A stretch of 64,000 nt of DNA from Stanieria sp. NIES-3757 (GCA_002355455.1 AP017375.1:4021640-4085639); one strand, 5' to 3'; counted from the first letter of the stretch, positions 1-11,757 are shown. The notes: generated by a model from the letters alone, not told the origin. Numbers and translations: made by a program.

Positions 1-120
1 AAAGCTTTGTTCGTTAACCGAAAGAAACATTTTGTCTAAATTGTTTTATCAATAATAATTTTATCAACTTGGAATTATGCTACAACCAATTGGGATCGCC
101 TGCTACAAACTCAGAATAAA

Positions 121-837
121 TTACCAATTAACTTGAGACGTAACTTGCATTAGCCAAGGATGTCCCCACCAAACTAACAAAACAAAGCCCAAAACACCGA
201 CGTAAGCAGGACGGAGAAATTCTGATAGTTTAAGCGTTTGTCTCCCGTCCAAAATTGCTAAGAAAGGAATTACCGAAGTACGTTCTTTAACTTTGAGAAA
301 AGCATCTCCGTAACGTTTTTCTAATCTGCGATCGCCATGCCAAACTGCAAATAAATGGTGAGCAATTAATCCTAAAGATGTTACTACCATAAAAGTCGTC
401 CCAATCCACAGAGTATGTGCGATACACCAAATTACCTGCCCTACCATTTGAGGATGACGAGAGATCCGCATAATTCCAGTTTCGTAGAGATGGACTTGAG
501 GACGAGCGATCGCAGCAATTTCTAATAAGTTAAAGGTAGCAGGATAGAGGAAAATAAAAGAAATCAAGGAAAGCAGCCAAACTAAAGGTTTAATTCCTGG
601 TATTCCCTGAACTTGCCACAATTGCAAGCCATCATAACGATGATTAAAGAAATAAATAATTAGGATAGTAGCAAAAGGTATGCTAACCAAAGCAAAAAAG
701 ATGCGATATAGTCTTGCGCCAATTTTAGCTTCTCCCCACGGGCGAAGGGCAGCCAAACCACTGTGGGCAATAGCAAAACCGAAGAGTAGACTGATGATAA
801 TCCCATGACTGGGGGTAAACCAACTTGCTCCTGTCAT
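121..837 (-). CDS. NnrU family membrane protein (15-cis-zeta-carotene isomerase-like)
   Basis: A 238-residue integral membrane protein with about five to six hydrophobic segments (near residues 12-30, 42-62, 84-104, 130-155 and 207-225). The SRHPQMVGQVIW stretch near residue 127 and the HGDRRLEKRYGD stretch near residue 165 are typical of the NnrU/isoprenylcysteine-methyltransferase-like fold. The family is named after a denitrification locus, but its closest plant relative is Z-ISO, a heme-dependent isomerase of 15-cis-zeta-carotene, and cyanobacterial members are the obvious candidates for the same carotenoid step. It lies divergently from the LysR regulator across 275 bp. The family call is firm; the carotenoid role is inferred from family knowledge only. 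Confidence 0.85.
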   Translation of the reverse strand: MTGASWFTPSHGIIISLLFGFAIAHSGLAALRPWGEAKIGARLYRIFFALVSIPFATILIIYFFNHRYDGLQLWQVQGIPGIKPLVWLLSLISFIFLYPATFNLLEIAAIARPQVHLYETGIMRISRHPQMVGQVIWCIAHTLWIGTTFMVVTSLGLIAHHLFAVWHGDRRLEKRYGDAFLKVKERTSVIPFLAILDGRQTLKLSEFLRPAYVGVLGFVLLVWWGHPWLMQVTSQVNW

Positions 838-1112
838 TGATATCTAAATATATGTGTTATTTACCATACTCGATGTTAGCAACGATTTCATACAAATACG
901 ATCCCCTGATTATGATACTGTCAAGCTGAGGGAATTAATTAATTAAATACGATTTTGACGGTGGGGGACAGCGAAATTGCTTCGACAAGTCCAACCAGCG
1001 TGGTGACAGACCCTTAATTTGCCAGAAAATCATCAGTTTTTGAAGATTAATTAGGCTTTTAACCTTGGAGCAAAAATTGCTCTGTTACTAACAAAACTGT
1101 TAACAAGATTTT
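838..1112. other. Divergent intergenic region between NnrU-like gene and rbcR
   Basis: This 275-bp spacer must hold promoters for both flanking genes. It is AT-rich and has ATTAATTAATTAAAT at about 935 and a short perfect stem (GAGCAA, 3-nt loop, TTGCTC) at 1068-1082, about 30 bp before the regulator start. The stem may be a regulator site because LysR proteins often bind their own promoters, but no clear T-N11-A operator can be assigned. No ORF or RNA gene is recognised. Confidence 0.3.
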
Positions 1113-2114
1113 ATGTCTGACATTCCTTTTACTTTAGATCAACTACGAATTCTTAAGGCGATCGCAGCCGAAGGGAGTTTTAAACGGGCTGCTGACAGCC
1201 TGTATGTTTCTCAACCAGCAGTAAGTCTTCAGGTACAAAATTTAGAAAAACAACTAAATGTTCCTCTTTTTGACAGAGGAGGAAGAAGGGCGCAATTGAC
1301 AGAAGCAGGACATTTATTACTTAGTTATGGAGAGAGAATTATTGCTTTATGTCAGGAAACTTGTCGGGCAATTGAAGATTTGCAAAACCTCCAAGGTGGC
1401 ACTTTGATTGTTGGTGCTTCTCAAACTACAGGTACTTATTTGTTACCTCGCATGATCGGTTTATTTCGGCAAAGTTATCCAGATGTTTCCGTACAATTAC
1501 AAGTTCATTCTACACGTCGTACTTCTTGGGGAGTGGCTAACGGACAAGTAGATTTAGCTATTATTGGGGGCGAAGTACCAGCCGAATTACAGGAAACTCT
1601 CAAAATCATTCCCTATGCTGAAGATGAATTAGCTTTAATTTTACCTGTGTTTCATCCTTTAGCTCAGTTAGAAACAATTCAAAAAGAAGATTTATATAAA
1701 CTGCAATTTATTACTCTCGATTCTCAATCTACTATTCGTAAAGTAATCGATAAAGTCTTGACTCTTTATGAAATCGATCCCAAACGACTCAAAATTGAAA
1801 TGGAACTTAATTCGATCGAAGCAATTAAAAATGCAGTACAGTCAGGATTAGGAGCAGCTTTTGTTTCCACAACCGCGATCGAAAAAGAGTTGCAAATGAA
1901 TGTCTTACACCGAGCAACCATCAAAGATGTAATAGTTCGGCGAGTTTTATCGGTAATTGTCAATCCTAATCGTTATTGTTCTAAAGCAGCAGAAGCCTTC
2001 AGCCGAGAAATTTTACCTCAATTTTCTACTAAAGAAGAATTCAAGGTTACTGAGGGAATTTATCAAAATACCGCTAATTTTAAAGAAATTCTCTCCAACT
2101 CTCATAATGTTTGA
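1113..2114 (+). CDS. rbcR: LysR-type transcriptional regulator, RbcR-like
   Basis: A 333-residue LysR regulator. The N-terminal winged helix-turn-helix covers about residues 6-65 ([20 protein letters not shown]) and is followed by a linker helix and a two-lobed effector-binding domain from about residue 95 to 305. The text around [19 protein letters not shown] and the total length match the cyanobacterial/plastid RbcR (Ycf30) group. That group senses photosynthetic metabolites and controls Rubisco or inorganic-carbon genes. The related NdhR and CmpR cannot be excluded by eye, so LysR is certain and RbcR likely. It stands 51 bp ahead of a protein kinase in the same direction. Confidence 0.85.
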   Translation: MSDIPFTLDQLRILKAIAAEGSFKRAADSLYVSQPAVSLQVQNLEKQLNVPLFDRGGRRAQLTEAGHLLLSYGERIIALCQETCRAIEDLQNLQGGTLIVGASQTTGTYLLPRMIGLFRQSYPDVSVQLQVHSTRRTSWGVANGQVDLAIIGGEVPAELQETLKIIPYAEDELALILPVFHPLAQLETIQKEDLYKLQFITLDSQSTIRKVIDKVLTLYEIDPKRLKIEMELNSIEAIKNAVQSGLGAAFVSTTAIEKELQMNVLHRATIKDVIVRRVLSVIVNPNRYCSKAAEAFSREILPQFSTKEEFKVTEGIYQNTANFKEILSNSHNV

Positions 2115-2177
2115 GATAAGCTATTGTTAAACTGGGAGGAATCTTAAACCATAAAATAAATTTGGTTGCTTGGAGAA

Positions 2178-3611
2178 ATGGAAATTCTCTGCACTCGACC
2201 TAATTGTCCGCATCCACGTAACTTTTTTAGTGACCTTGACGATGCGACTAAACTCAAAACAATCCAGGGAAAATACTGTACTAGTTGCGGTATGCCTTTA
2301 ATTCTGGCTGGTCGTTATCTTCCTTTGCGGTTACTAGGTAAAGGTGGATTTGGGGCAGCTTTCTTAGCTCGCGATCGCCATACTCCTGCTATGCGAGAAT
2401 GTGTAGTTAAGCAGTTTCAACCTGCGGGAAATCTCTCTCCTCAAGAATTAACTCTCGCCCAAAGTTTGTTTGAACGCGAAGCAGAAGTGTTAGAAAAATT
2501 GGGCAATAAACATCCACAAATTCCCGATTTATTTGCCTTTTTTCCGTTAATAGTTCCCAGTAGTACCAGCAATCAAGAAGAACAGTATTTTTATCTCGTA
2601 CAAGAATATATTGACGGACAAGATTTAGAAACTATACTAGCTAATCAAGGTACTTTTTCTGAAACTGAAGTAATAGAAATACTCACAGAAATCCTGAAAA
2701 TTCTGCAATTTGTTCACCAAAATAATTCGATTCATCGCGATATCAAACCCTCCAATATTATGCGCGATCGCTTGTCGGGGGTATTACATTTACTTGATTT
2801 TGGTGCAGTTAAACAGGTAGCAGCTAATGCCAATCATCCCACTCCAAACAGATCTACAGGAATTTATTCCATGGGTTTTGCCCCTCCCGAACAAATGGCT
2901 GGCGCACAGGTTTATCCTTCAACCGATCTCTATGCTTTAGCAGCTACTTGTATCAATTTACTTACAGGCAAACCAGCCGAACAAATGTACGATTATTACA
3001 AAAATCGTTGGCAATGGCACGATTATGCACCCCAGACAAGCGATCGCTTAACTAAGATTTTAGACCGAATGTTATTACCTACCCCTTCAGAAAGGTTTCA
3101 ATCGGCAACAGAAGTCCTAGAAGCATTAAACACTCGTCCTGTAATTCAAACTCAACCTACCGTTAATCAACCCCAAGCATTTACACTTCAACCACCAGCA
3201 CCACCACCAACAATTCCCAGTCAACCCAAAAGACAAATCCAGTTATCTTTACCTCAATTTTCTCTATTAGAAATTCTTGCTAGTGCAGCTTTTACAGGTT
3301 TTGAAGGAGCATTACTATATATTGCGTTGAGTAGTCTAGCTATTTTTAATCTCAGCCCCAATCTCATGATTGGAATTTGGGGCATGATTTTGGGCGGATT
3401 AATTTTTGCTCAAATTCGCCGAGTTATTGAAAAAGTAGACTTGTTAATTATTGCTGGAATTAGTGCTGCAATTATTTATTTTGTTCCTTTGTTACAAGGA
3501 GCTTTCGTCGTACAATCTATTTTTATGATTGGGATAATGGCAGCAGCGGGAGTAATGGGCATAGTAGCCTTATTTCGTCTAATTTATCAGCTACTTTCTC
3601 GTTTACTTTAA
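2178..3611 (+). CDS. 4-Cys Ser/Thr protein kinase with C-terminal membrane domain
   Basis: The protein opens with a four-cysteine motif (CTRPNC ... CTSCG, residues 4-38), a mark of a cyanobacterial Hanks-kinase subgroup. The kinase domain has the glycine loop GKGGFG, the ATP-anchoring lysine in CVVKQF, the catalytic loop HRDIKPSN and the metal-binding DFG. A Pro/Gln-rich linker follows (about residues 320-355), then four hydrophobic segments to the end, so the kinase is probably tethered to the membrane. ATG at 2178 is preferred to the upstream TTG at 2166, since GGAG sits just before it and the Cys motif follows at once. The substrate is unknown. Confidence 0.9.
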   Translation: MEILCTRPNCPHPRNFFSDLDDATKLKTIQGKYCTSCGMPLILAGRYLPLRLLGKGGFGAAFLARDRHTPAMRECVVKQFQPAGNLSPQELTLAQSLFEREAEVLEKLGNKHPQIPDLFAFFPLIVPSSTSNQEEQYFYLVQEYIDGQDLETILANQGTFSETEVIEILTEILKILQFVHQNNSIHRDIKPSNIMRDRLSGVLHLLDFGAVKQVAANANHPTPNRSTGIYSMGFAPPEQMAGAQVYPSTDLYALAATCINLLTGKPAEQMYDYYKNRWQWHDYAPQTSDRLTKILDRMLLPTPSERFQSATEVLEALNTRPVIQTQPTVNQPQAFTLQPPAPPPTIPSQPKRQIQLSLPQFSLLEILASAAFTGFEGALLYIALSSLAIFNLSPNLMIGIWGMILGGLIFAQIRRVIEKVDLLIIAGISAAIIYFVPLLQGAFVVQSIFMIGIMAAAGVMGIVALFRLIYQLLSRLL

Positions 3612-3766
3612 TTATTACAAGACAAAGGTTTCAAGCAGAGTAAATAAATTTACTTTACCTTCAATTTTCAGTATGAGTGAAATTCTAGAAAGATTTATGT
3701 TTTACTAAAAAGCCAAAGTATTCAGCATTGTGCTTTTAGTCTATTTAAATTAAATTTAATAAGCAA

Positions 3767-3838
3767 GCTGGTGACAGGATTTGAACCCGCGACCGGCTGA
3801 TTACAAATCAGCAGCTCTACCAACTGAGCTACACCAGC
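3767..3838 (-). tRNA. trnT: tRNA-Thr (anticodon UGU)
   Basis: The reverse complement folds into a full cloverleaf. It has a 7-bp acceptor stem GCTGGTG/CACCAGC, a D arm GCTC-AGTTGGTA-GAGC, an anticodon stem GCTGA/TCAGC around TTTGTAA with anticodon TGT, and a T arm with GTTCAAAT. It is 72 nt long, has no intron and no encoded CCA. It decodes ACA. Confidence 0.97.
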
Positions 3839-4024
3839 AACAAGAATTAATTATAACAGATATATAAAAAATAGCAAGTTATTTTATGAGCGAGCTTTTT
3901 AATTGAGAAAAAACTCCCATTTTTATCACCAACAAAGCTGGGGCAACCTCATGGTTACCCTAAAATCAGCAAGATTATCAGATAAGTTGGTTTGATTTGC
4001 CAAGAAATAACTTATGTTTTCAAT

Positions 4025-4711
4025 TTATGCCATATTACTTTCAATTGCCCAACGTGCTAACTCAGTACGGTTATTTAAGCTAGTTTTGTTGAGCATATTA
4101 GAAACGTGGCTTTCAATTGTCCGTTGACTAACGTTAAGTTGTTCAGCAATTTCACGATTAGCCATCCCTTTAGCGACTAACTGAACTACTTTTAACTCTG
4201 TTGGAGTAAGTTCGACATTATGGGGAACTTGAATAGTTGCTACTCCGTCTATGCCTCTGGCACGACCTTGCTCCCAACGCTTGATTTGATTGAGGGAAGA
4301 TTCTACCTGTGCCACTAATTCTTCTGGTTCAAAAGGTTTAACCATGTAAACATCAGCACCCTCGTTTAAACCTTTCACTCGGTCTTGACTTTGCCCTTTA
4401 GCCGAAAGAAACAGGACAGGAATTCTATTAGTCCGAGGTTCTTGTCTGATATGTTGAACCAGAGAATAACCATCCATTTCGGGCATCATAACATCACAAA
4501 TAATCATATCGGGGATGCTCTGCTCTAGCAACTCTAAAGCTTCTCTCCCATTTTCTGCTGTCATGACGTTATAGCCTCTAAATTCAAGATAATCTTTAAC
4601 CAGTAAGATTAGGTTAGGGTCATCGTCAATAAGTAGTAATTTTTTACTATCTCTTTGAGAGTTTTCTTTCATAAGTGACACTTTCGATTCGGCTGCTATT
4701 TCTGTGTGCAT
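4025..4711 (-). CDS. NarL/FixJ-type response regulator (Ycf29-like)
   Basis: A 228-residue response regulator. The receiver domain (about residues 22-140) has the acidic pair in LLIDDDP, the phosphoacceptor Asp in MIICDVMMPEMDGY, the Thr/Ser position in FLSAKG and the conserved Lys in VKPF. A LuxR-type helix-turn-helix follows (about residues 165-225: LTPTELKVVQLVAKGMANRE, then IAEQLNVSQRTIESHVSNM). This is the pattern of the plastid/cyanobacterial Ycf29 group. No histidine kinase is adjacent. The start may be the first ATG or the internal Met at residue 14. Its targets are unknown. Confidence 0.9.
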   Translation of the reverse strand: MHTEIAAESKVSLMKENSQRDSKKLLLIDDDPNLILLVKDYLEFRGYNVMTAENGREALELLEQSIPDMIICDVMMPEMDGYSLVQHIRQEPRTNRIPVLFLSAKGQSQDRVKGLNEGADVYMVKPFEPEELVAQVESSLNQIKRWEQGRARGIDGVATIQVPHNVELTPTELKVVQLVAKGMANREIAEQLNVSQRTIESHVSNMLNKTSLNNRTELARWAIESNMA

Positions 4712-5052
4712 TTTTTGTTCCCCATATTATTTATTGAAATGCGAGGGGTCTTACTGATATCTATTTTTAAGCATCTGTTAATTTAACTAGACATAAGCAA
4801 GCAAGTAATAGTAATTAAACTATAGTAATAATTGAGTCGATAATCTAATTCGATTGTTTTTTGTAAACACGGATTTGGGATCAAGCTTTATTAGGTGATA
4901 TTAACCTTAAGTTTTGATAACCGCAAAAGTACAATCAACTAATCAATAATACTCTGATTATTGTCGATCTGTCTTGTGCTATTAATCTAAGTATAATTAC
5001 TCTTAAGATATTTAACATGGGTCTTGCTGAAACAAAAAGTTAATGTTTTAAT
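4712..5052. other. 341-bp divergent intergenic region, no gene seen
   Basis: This AT-rich spacer lies between the divergent response regulator and nitroreductase genes. I see no ORF with family resemblance, no tRNA-like fold and no strong terminator. It presumably carries both promoters. Confidence 0.4.
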
Positions 5053-5637
5053 ATGTCTGATTTTACTCAACAAATTACTGAATTAATTAGAACGCGTCGT
5101 TCGACTAAACCTCGTTGTTTTAACGGAAAAACAATAGAAGACTCTATAGTTTGGGAAATTTTAGAAAATGCGAATTGGGCTCCTACTCATGGCTTAACTC
5201 AGCCTTGGAGATTTAAAGTTTTTACTGGTTCTAGTTTGGAAAAGTTGGCAAACTTTCAAGCAGATTTATATAAAAAGCTGAGTAAAAATACTAATTTTAA
5301 ACTAGAAAAGTATGAAAGAATGAAGACAAATATTCTTAAGTCTTCTCACGTAATTGTTATTTGTATGAAACGACAAATATCCGAACAAATACCCGAAATT
5401 GAAGAAATAGAAGCAGTAGCTTGTAGTGTCCAAAATATGGCTTTAACGGCTACTGCTTATGGTATTTGTAGTTTTTGGGGTTCTGGAGGAGTTACTTATA
5501 CTCAAGAATTGAAAGAGTTTCTGGGTTTGGAAAAACAAGATTATTGTCTTGGATATTTATACTTAGGTTATAGCGATCGCCCTAGCCTTACTAGTCGTCG
5601 CGATCCGATTGAGCAAAAAGTAGAATGGTTTAATTAA
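5053..5637 (+). CDS. Nitroreductase family protein (YdjA-like)
   Basis: A compact 194-residue FMN-dependent nitroreductase-fold protein. The N-terminal IRTRRSTKPR motif contacts the FMN phosphate, NANWAPTHGLTQPWRFKVF is the usual substrate/FMN-site segment, and GYLYLGYSDRPSLTSRR near the end is the C-terminal FMN-binding stretch. Its length is that of the small single-domain YdjA subgroup, which reduces nitro groups or quinones with NAD(P)H in vitro; physiological substrates are mostly unknown. It is monocistronic, with tail-to-tail ligA downstream. Confidence 0.88.
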   Translation: MSDFTQQITELIRTRRSTKPRCFNGKTIEDSIVWEILENANWAPTHGLTQPWRFKVFTGSSLEKLANFQADLYKKLSKNTNFKLEKYERMKTNILKSSHVIVICMKRQISEQIPEIEEIEAVACSVQNMALTATAYGICSFWGSGGVTYTQELKEFLGLEKQDYCLGYLYLGYSDRPSLTSRRDPIEQKVEWFN

Positions 5638-5759
5638 AATTTAGTAAAACTTAATCTAGTGATTTTTAATTAAATTCAGTACAGCTTACATTCTGATAGT
5701 TTGCTTAATTAAGTACAATTACTATTGCTTAAACCTGTAATAGTTAAAGACAGTATCGT

Positions 5760-7805
<2,046 letters not shown>

Positions 7806-7841
7806 CTAATTAACAATTACCAATCTAGTATATTAGTACTT

Positions 7842-8093
7842 TTAATAAGAGGAGTAGTAATATTTAATTGAATGTAAAAAAAAACGTCCACTGATATAAA
7901 TTCCACTGACTAATTCTGGAACAAAAAGAATATCTATTACAATTAATTTTTCGGGTTTAAGAGTTGATTTATTTAATAAACTTGTACAAGTAGAGACAGG
8001 ACGGAGATTAAGATAAAAATCAAATCTTTTTCTTAACTCTAATAATCCTCCTTGCGTAACTACACCAAATAAAATTCCATCATAATTTTTACA
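7842..8093 (-). pseudogene. Decayed fragment of a leuB-like 3-isopropylmalate dehydrogenase
   Basis: On the minus strand one open frame without any in-frame ATG translates to a stretch that lines up with the middle of LeuB. DGILFGVV corresponds to AVLFGSVG, GGLLELRKRFDFYLNLRP to ALLPLRKHFKLFSNLRP, then STLKPE, then IDILFVPELVSGIYISGR to [20 protein letters not shown]. The catalytic [10 protein letters not shown] motif is degraded to PELVSGIY, and the loop between LFG and GLL is deleted. A 9-A run (7876-7884) follows, then the frame closes at 7842-7844. The N-terminal dinucleotide/substrate region and all of the C-terminal half are absent. The alignment is from memory. Confidence 0.7.
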
Positions 8094-8196
8094 CTAATAG
8101 TTTAAATAAATTTTCTGCAAAAAGTATTTTAAGACACGATATTTTTTTTGTTTATATGATTAATTTTAGTGAGTTTGGCTCATTCTTTGAATTTAT

Positions 8197-8216
8197 TCAA
8201 GAGCGATCGCTCTTGA
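8197..8216. repeat. 20-bp perfect palindrome centred on a HIP1 site
   Basis: TCAAGAGCGATCGCTCTTGA is a perfect 20-bp inverted repeat around the HIP1 octamer GCGATCGC. It lies 94 bp before the NRPS start. HIP1 itself is abundant in this genome, but arms extended this far are uncommon in the window. Confidence 0.8.
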
Positions 8217-8310
8217 TGACAAAACCCAAATTAATTGATCTTAGATGTTTTTTTACCAAGTTAAGATAAGCTTCTTGAATTAGGAAATAATCAATTAAGA
8301 GCAAGAGCGA

Positions 8311-11300
8311 ATGTTTCATCAAAACAACTCTGCAAAACAAGTAATATTACCTGATAACTTAGGTTATTGGAAAAAACAGCTTCAAAAAGTTCCCCCAATT
8401 TTGGATTTGACTACGGACGGAATCAGAACATCCCAAACAAGCTATCAAACTGCACAGGAAACATTAATTTTTTCTCAAAAGTTAACTGAATCTCTCCAAC
8501 AAATTAGTCAACAAGAACAAGTTAGCTTAGAAATAATCTTATTAGCATCCTTCCAAACTCTCCTTTATCGCTATACTAATCAATCCGATCTTGTTGTCAG
8601 CTTAATAACTAGATTAATTAATAATCAGACTGTTAACAAACCTCAACTATTGCCAATTAAAATTAAATTTACTGAACTATTAAGTTGGCGTAATTTATTA
8701 AAACGAGTAGAACAAAAAGTTAGTGAAGCTTATGACTATAGCGATATTAAACTTGAACAATTACAACAAATTTTAATTCAAGATGGAGAAGATAGGGAGT
8801 TCTTATCTTTAACTCAAATTTTATTTTACTACCAAGCAGTTAATGCCAATTCTGCGAAAACAGCTATTAATTCGGAGGTTTGGGAGCAACAATTACTTAA
8901 GCAAGATTTACGGTTGAATCTCATTGAACAAAATAACTGTCTTTTCTGCAATTTTGAATATGCTAAAGACTTATTTGAACCAGCCACAATTAAACGCATT
9001 GCTACCCATTATCAAAAATTAATCGAAGCAATTGTAAGAAATCCCGATGAACAGATTGACCGTCTAGCTTTTTTAATTAAACCAGAAGTAGAACAAGCTT
9101 TATTCGGTTGGAATCAAACTCAAACTAATTTAGATCGACGCTGCATTCATCAGATGTTGGCATTTCATGCCGAACGTAATCCCGATGCAGTAGCCATTGT
9201 TTGTCAAGGAAAACGATTAACTTATGCTCAGTTAAACGCCAAAGCTAATCAATTAGCTCACTATCTGCAAAGTTTGGGAGTAAAACCAGAATCCTTAGTT
9301 GGTCTTTATGCAGAGCGATCGCTTGATTTAGTGGTAGGATTATGGGGTATTCTTAAAGCTGGTGGAGCTTATGTTCCTCTAGATCGTGCTAATCCTAAAG
9401 AAAGACAGGCTTTTATTGTCAACGATTCTCAAATTTCCATCTTATTAACTCAAGAACATCTCCTCAAACAAGTTCCCGAACAAATTACTCAAGTTATTTC
9501 CTTAGACCGCGATTGGCATAAAATATCCGATTATCCAGAACACGATCCTGATAGTCAGGTTAGCCACAATAATTTAGCACAGATTGTTTATACTTCGGGT
9601 TCGACAGGAAAACCTAAAGGGGTAATGCTCACTCACCAAAATTTGAGCCATTACGCTCAAGACTTACAATTAGCTCTCCAAATCACTACTAATGATGTTT
9701 ATTTACATCGAGGTTCGATTGCTTTAGTTGTTTCCGCCAGGCAATTATTAACTCCTTTAGCTTTGGGTGCTACGGCAGTTATTACCACTGAAGAGGAAAA
9801 ACGAGAACCAATTAAACTCTTTGAACTAATTAAAAGAGAAGGAGTAACTATTGTTGATCATGTTCCCTCTTTTTGGCGACATTTTGCTCAAATTTTGACT
9901 CACTTAGCACCGGAAGTCAAAGCAAATCTTTTAGATAATCAAGTGCGTTTAGTTGGTGCAGGTGGAGAACAGGTAACGGCTGAAATTTTAAAATGCTGGC
10001 GCAAATTGTTTAAACCCCAGGTCAAATTTGTCAACATCTATGGTCAAACAGAAGGAACGGGAGTAGTTACGGTTTACTACATTCCCGATAACTTGGATCA
10101 ACGCCTCAACGCAATTCCCGTTGGTCATCCGATTCCTAATATGCAAGTTTATTTACTAGACCACAATCTGCAACCAGTACCAGTAGGAGTTCCTGCTGAG
10201 TTACATATTAGCGGTGCAGGTGTAGCGAGAGGATATTTACATCGTCCACAATTAACAACTGAAAAATTTATTCCTAATCCCTATCTTTCAGGCGAAAGAC
10301 TTTACAAAACAGGAGATTTAGCTCGTTATTTAGCTGATGGCAGCATTCAATTTTTAGGTCGGATTGACCGCCAAGTCAACCTCTACGGATTGCGGATCGA
10401 ATTAGGAGAGATTGAAGCTATTTTGTCTCAACATCCTGCCGTGCGAGAAGCGGTAGTCATGCTACATGAGAATTATCTTGGTCAGAGATTGGTTGCTTAT
10501 GTCGTTCCTAATCAAGCTCAATTTTCTCAGTCTCAAGAGTTGCGTAGCTTTTTACAAACCCAATTACCAAGCTACATGATTCCTTCAGCCTTTGGATTCT
10601 TAGAGGCTTTTCCTTTAACCACTAGTGGTAAGATTGATCGTCAAGCTTTACCTTCAATTGAATCAATCCAACAATTATCAGAGCGGACTTATCTTGCACC
10701 AAGCAATCAATTAGAACAAGAACTTACTCAAATCTTTGAGGAAATTTTAAATACCAGTCCGATTGGGATTGAAGATAATTTTGTAGAATTGGGCGGTAAC
10801 TCTTTACTAGCAGCCAATCTAATTAATCAAATTGCCCAAAAATACGGTCAAAATTTGCCCTTAGCTGCTGTTTTTCAAGCTCCAACAGTCAAACAATTAG
10901 CAACTTTACTAGACCAAGAGCAAACTATTGAATTACCCCATACAATAATTCCCATTCAAGTTGATGTTGAGCTACCTAATTTATTTGCTATTCATATCCT
11001 TGGTTATGGTTTAGAATACTATCGTCCTTTAGCTAAGTATTTCGCCTCAGAAGTCAATCTTTACGGACTATCTACCGAATTTACGAGCGGTCGCGATATT
11101 CCACACCCCAGAGATATCAACGCCTTAGCCTCCTATTATGTTCGAGAATTACTTGCCTTTCAACCCCAAGGACCTTATCTATTGGTAGGAGTTTCTTTTG
11201 GCGGTGTGGTTGCCTATGAAATCGCTCAAAAACTTCTTTCCCAAGGACATCAGGTAAATTTCTTAGGATTGTTTGATAGTTACTGCCCTCATGGTAATCG

Positions 11301-11757
11301 GATTAATAAACCATTTCAAAAACGTTTGCTCGGTCATTTAAAAAACTTGAGGCAAAAAAAACTAACCTATGTCCGAGAACGATTACAAGATTGGTACTAT
11401 CTATTGAGAGATGAAACTCAATACCGTTTCTACAAAGCGATCAAAGGTCAAGACTACTTTAGAGGTAATTTATCTCAAGGTATAGAGCTAGGAGCAAAAT
11501 ACGAACGTCTCAGAAACATGCAACTGCGAAAAGAACACGGACAAGTCAATCAAAATTATCAAATCCAACCTTATCCAGGTCAGATTACCTTGTTTCGAGC
11601 CACAGAAAACCGCGACTCTAAGTTAGAGTGGCATCAATTTGCTCAAAAAGGATTAGAGATTTTTGACATACCTGGAACTCATTTAGGCATCTTCCAAGAG
11701 CCTCAAGTGCAAGTATTAGCAAAGCAACTCAAGCTTTGTCTAGAACGAATCATTTAA
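8311..11757 (+). CDS. Single-module NRPS: partial condensation-adenylation-carrier-thioesterase
   Basis: A 1148-residue stand-alone synthetase module. Residues 1-265 resemble only the C-terminal lobe of a condensation domain (YWKKQL ... LLYRYTNQSDL) and lack the HHxxxDG active site. The adenylation domain has A3 IVYTSGSTGKPKG (about 425-437), A5 NIYGQTEG, A8 NLYGLRIELGEIE and A10 SGKIDR (about 771). The carrier-protein serine lies in LGGNSL (about 830). A C-terminal thioesterase has GVSFGG (Ser about 961), Asp in LFDSY and His in GTHLG. Aligned by eye to PheA, the pocket reads V V R D V A I G V K: the Asp235 that normally holds the amino group is Val. A non-amino-acid substrate is therefore likely. 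No tailoring genes flank it. Confidence 0.9.
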   Translation: MFHQNNSAKQVILPDNLGYWKKQLQKVPPILDLTTDGIRTSQTSYQTAQETLIFSQKLTESLQQISQQEQVSLEIILLASFQTLLYRYTNQSDLVVSLITRLINNQTVNKPQLLPIKIKFTELLSWRNLLKRVEQKVSEAYDYSDIKLEQLQQILIQDGEDREFLSLTQILFYYQAVNANSAKTAINSEVWEQQLLKQDLRLNLIEQNNCLFCNFEYAKDLFEPATIKRIATHYQKLIEAIVRNPDEQIDRLAFLIKPEVEQALFGWNQTQTNLDRRCIHQMLAFHAERNPDAVAIVCQGKRLTYAQLNAKANQLAHYLQSLGVKPESLVGLYAERSLDLVVGLWGILKAGGAYVPLDRANPKERQAFIVNDSQISILLTQEHLLKQVPEQITQVISLDRDWHKISDYPEHDPDSQVSHNNLAQIVYTSGSTGKPKGVMLTHQNLSHYAQDLQLALQITTNDVYLHRGSIALVVSARQLLTPLALGATAVITTEEEKREPIKLFELIKREGVTIVDHVPSFWRHFAQILTHLAPEVKANLLDNQVRLVGAGGEQVTAEILKCWRKLFKPQVKFVNIYGQTEGTGVVTVYYIPDNLDQRLNAIPVGHPIPNMQVYLLDHNLQPVPVGVPAELHISGAGVARGYLHRPQLTTEKFIPNPYLSGERLYKTGDLARYLADGSIQFLGRIDRQVNLYGLRIELGEIEAILSQHPAVREAVVMLHENYLGQRLVAYVVPNQAQFSQSQELRSFLQTQLPSYMIPSAFGFLEAFPLTTSGKIDRQALPSIESIQQLSERTYLAPSNQLEQELTQIFEEILNTSPIGIEDNFVELGGNSLLAANLINQIAQKYGQNLPLAAVFQAPTVKQLATLLDQEQTIELPHTIIPIQVDVELPNLFAIHILGYGLEYYRPLAKYFASEVNLYGLSTEFTSGRDIPHPRDINALASYYVRELLAFQPQGPYLLVGVSFGGVVAYEIAQKLLSQGHQVNFLGLFDSYCPHGNRINKPFQKRLLGHLKNLRQKKLTYVRERLQDWYYLLRDETQYRFYKAIKGQDYFRGNLSQGIELGAKYERLRNMQLRKEHGQVNQNYQIQPYPGQITLFRATENRDSKLEWHQFAQKGLEIFDIPGTHLGIFQEPQVQVLAKQLKLCLERII

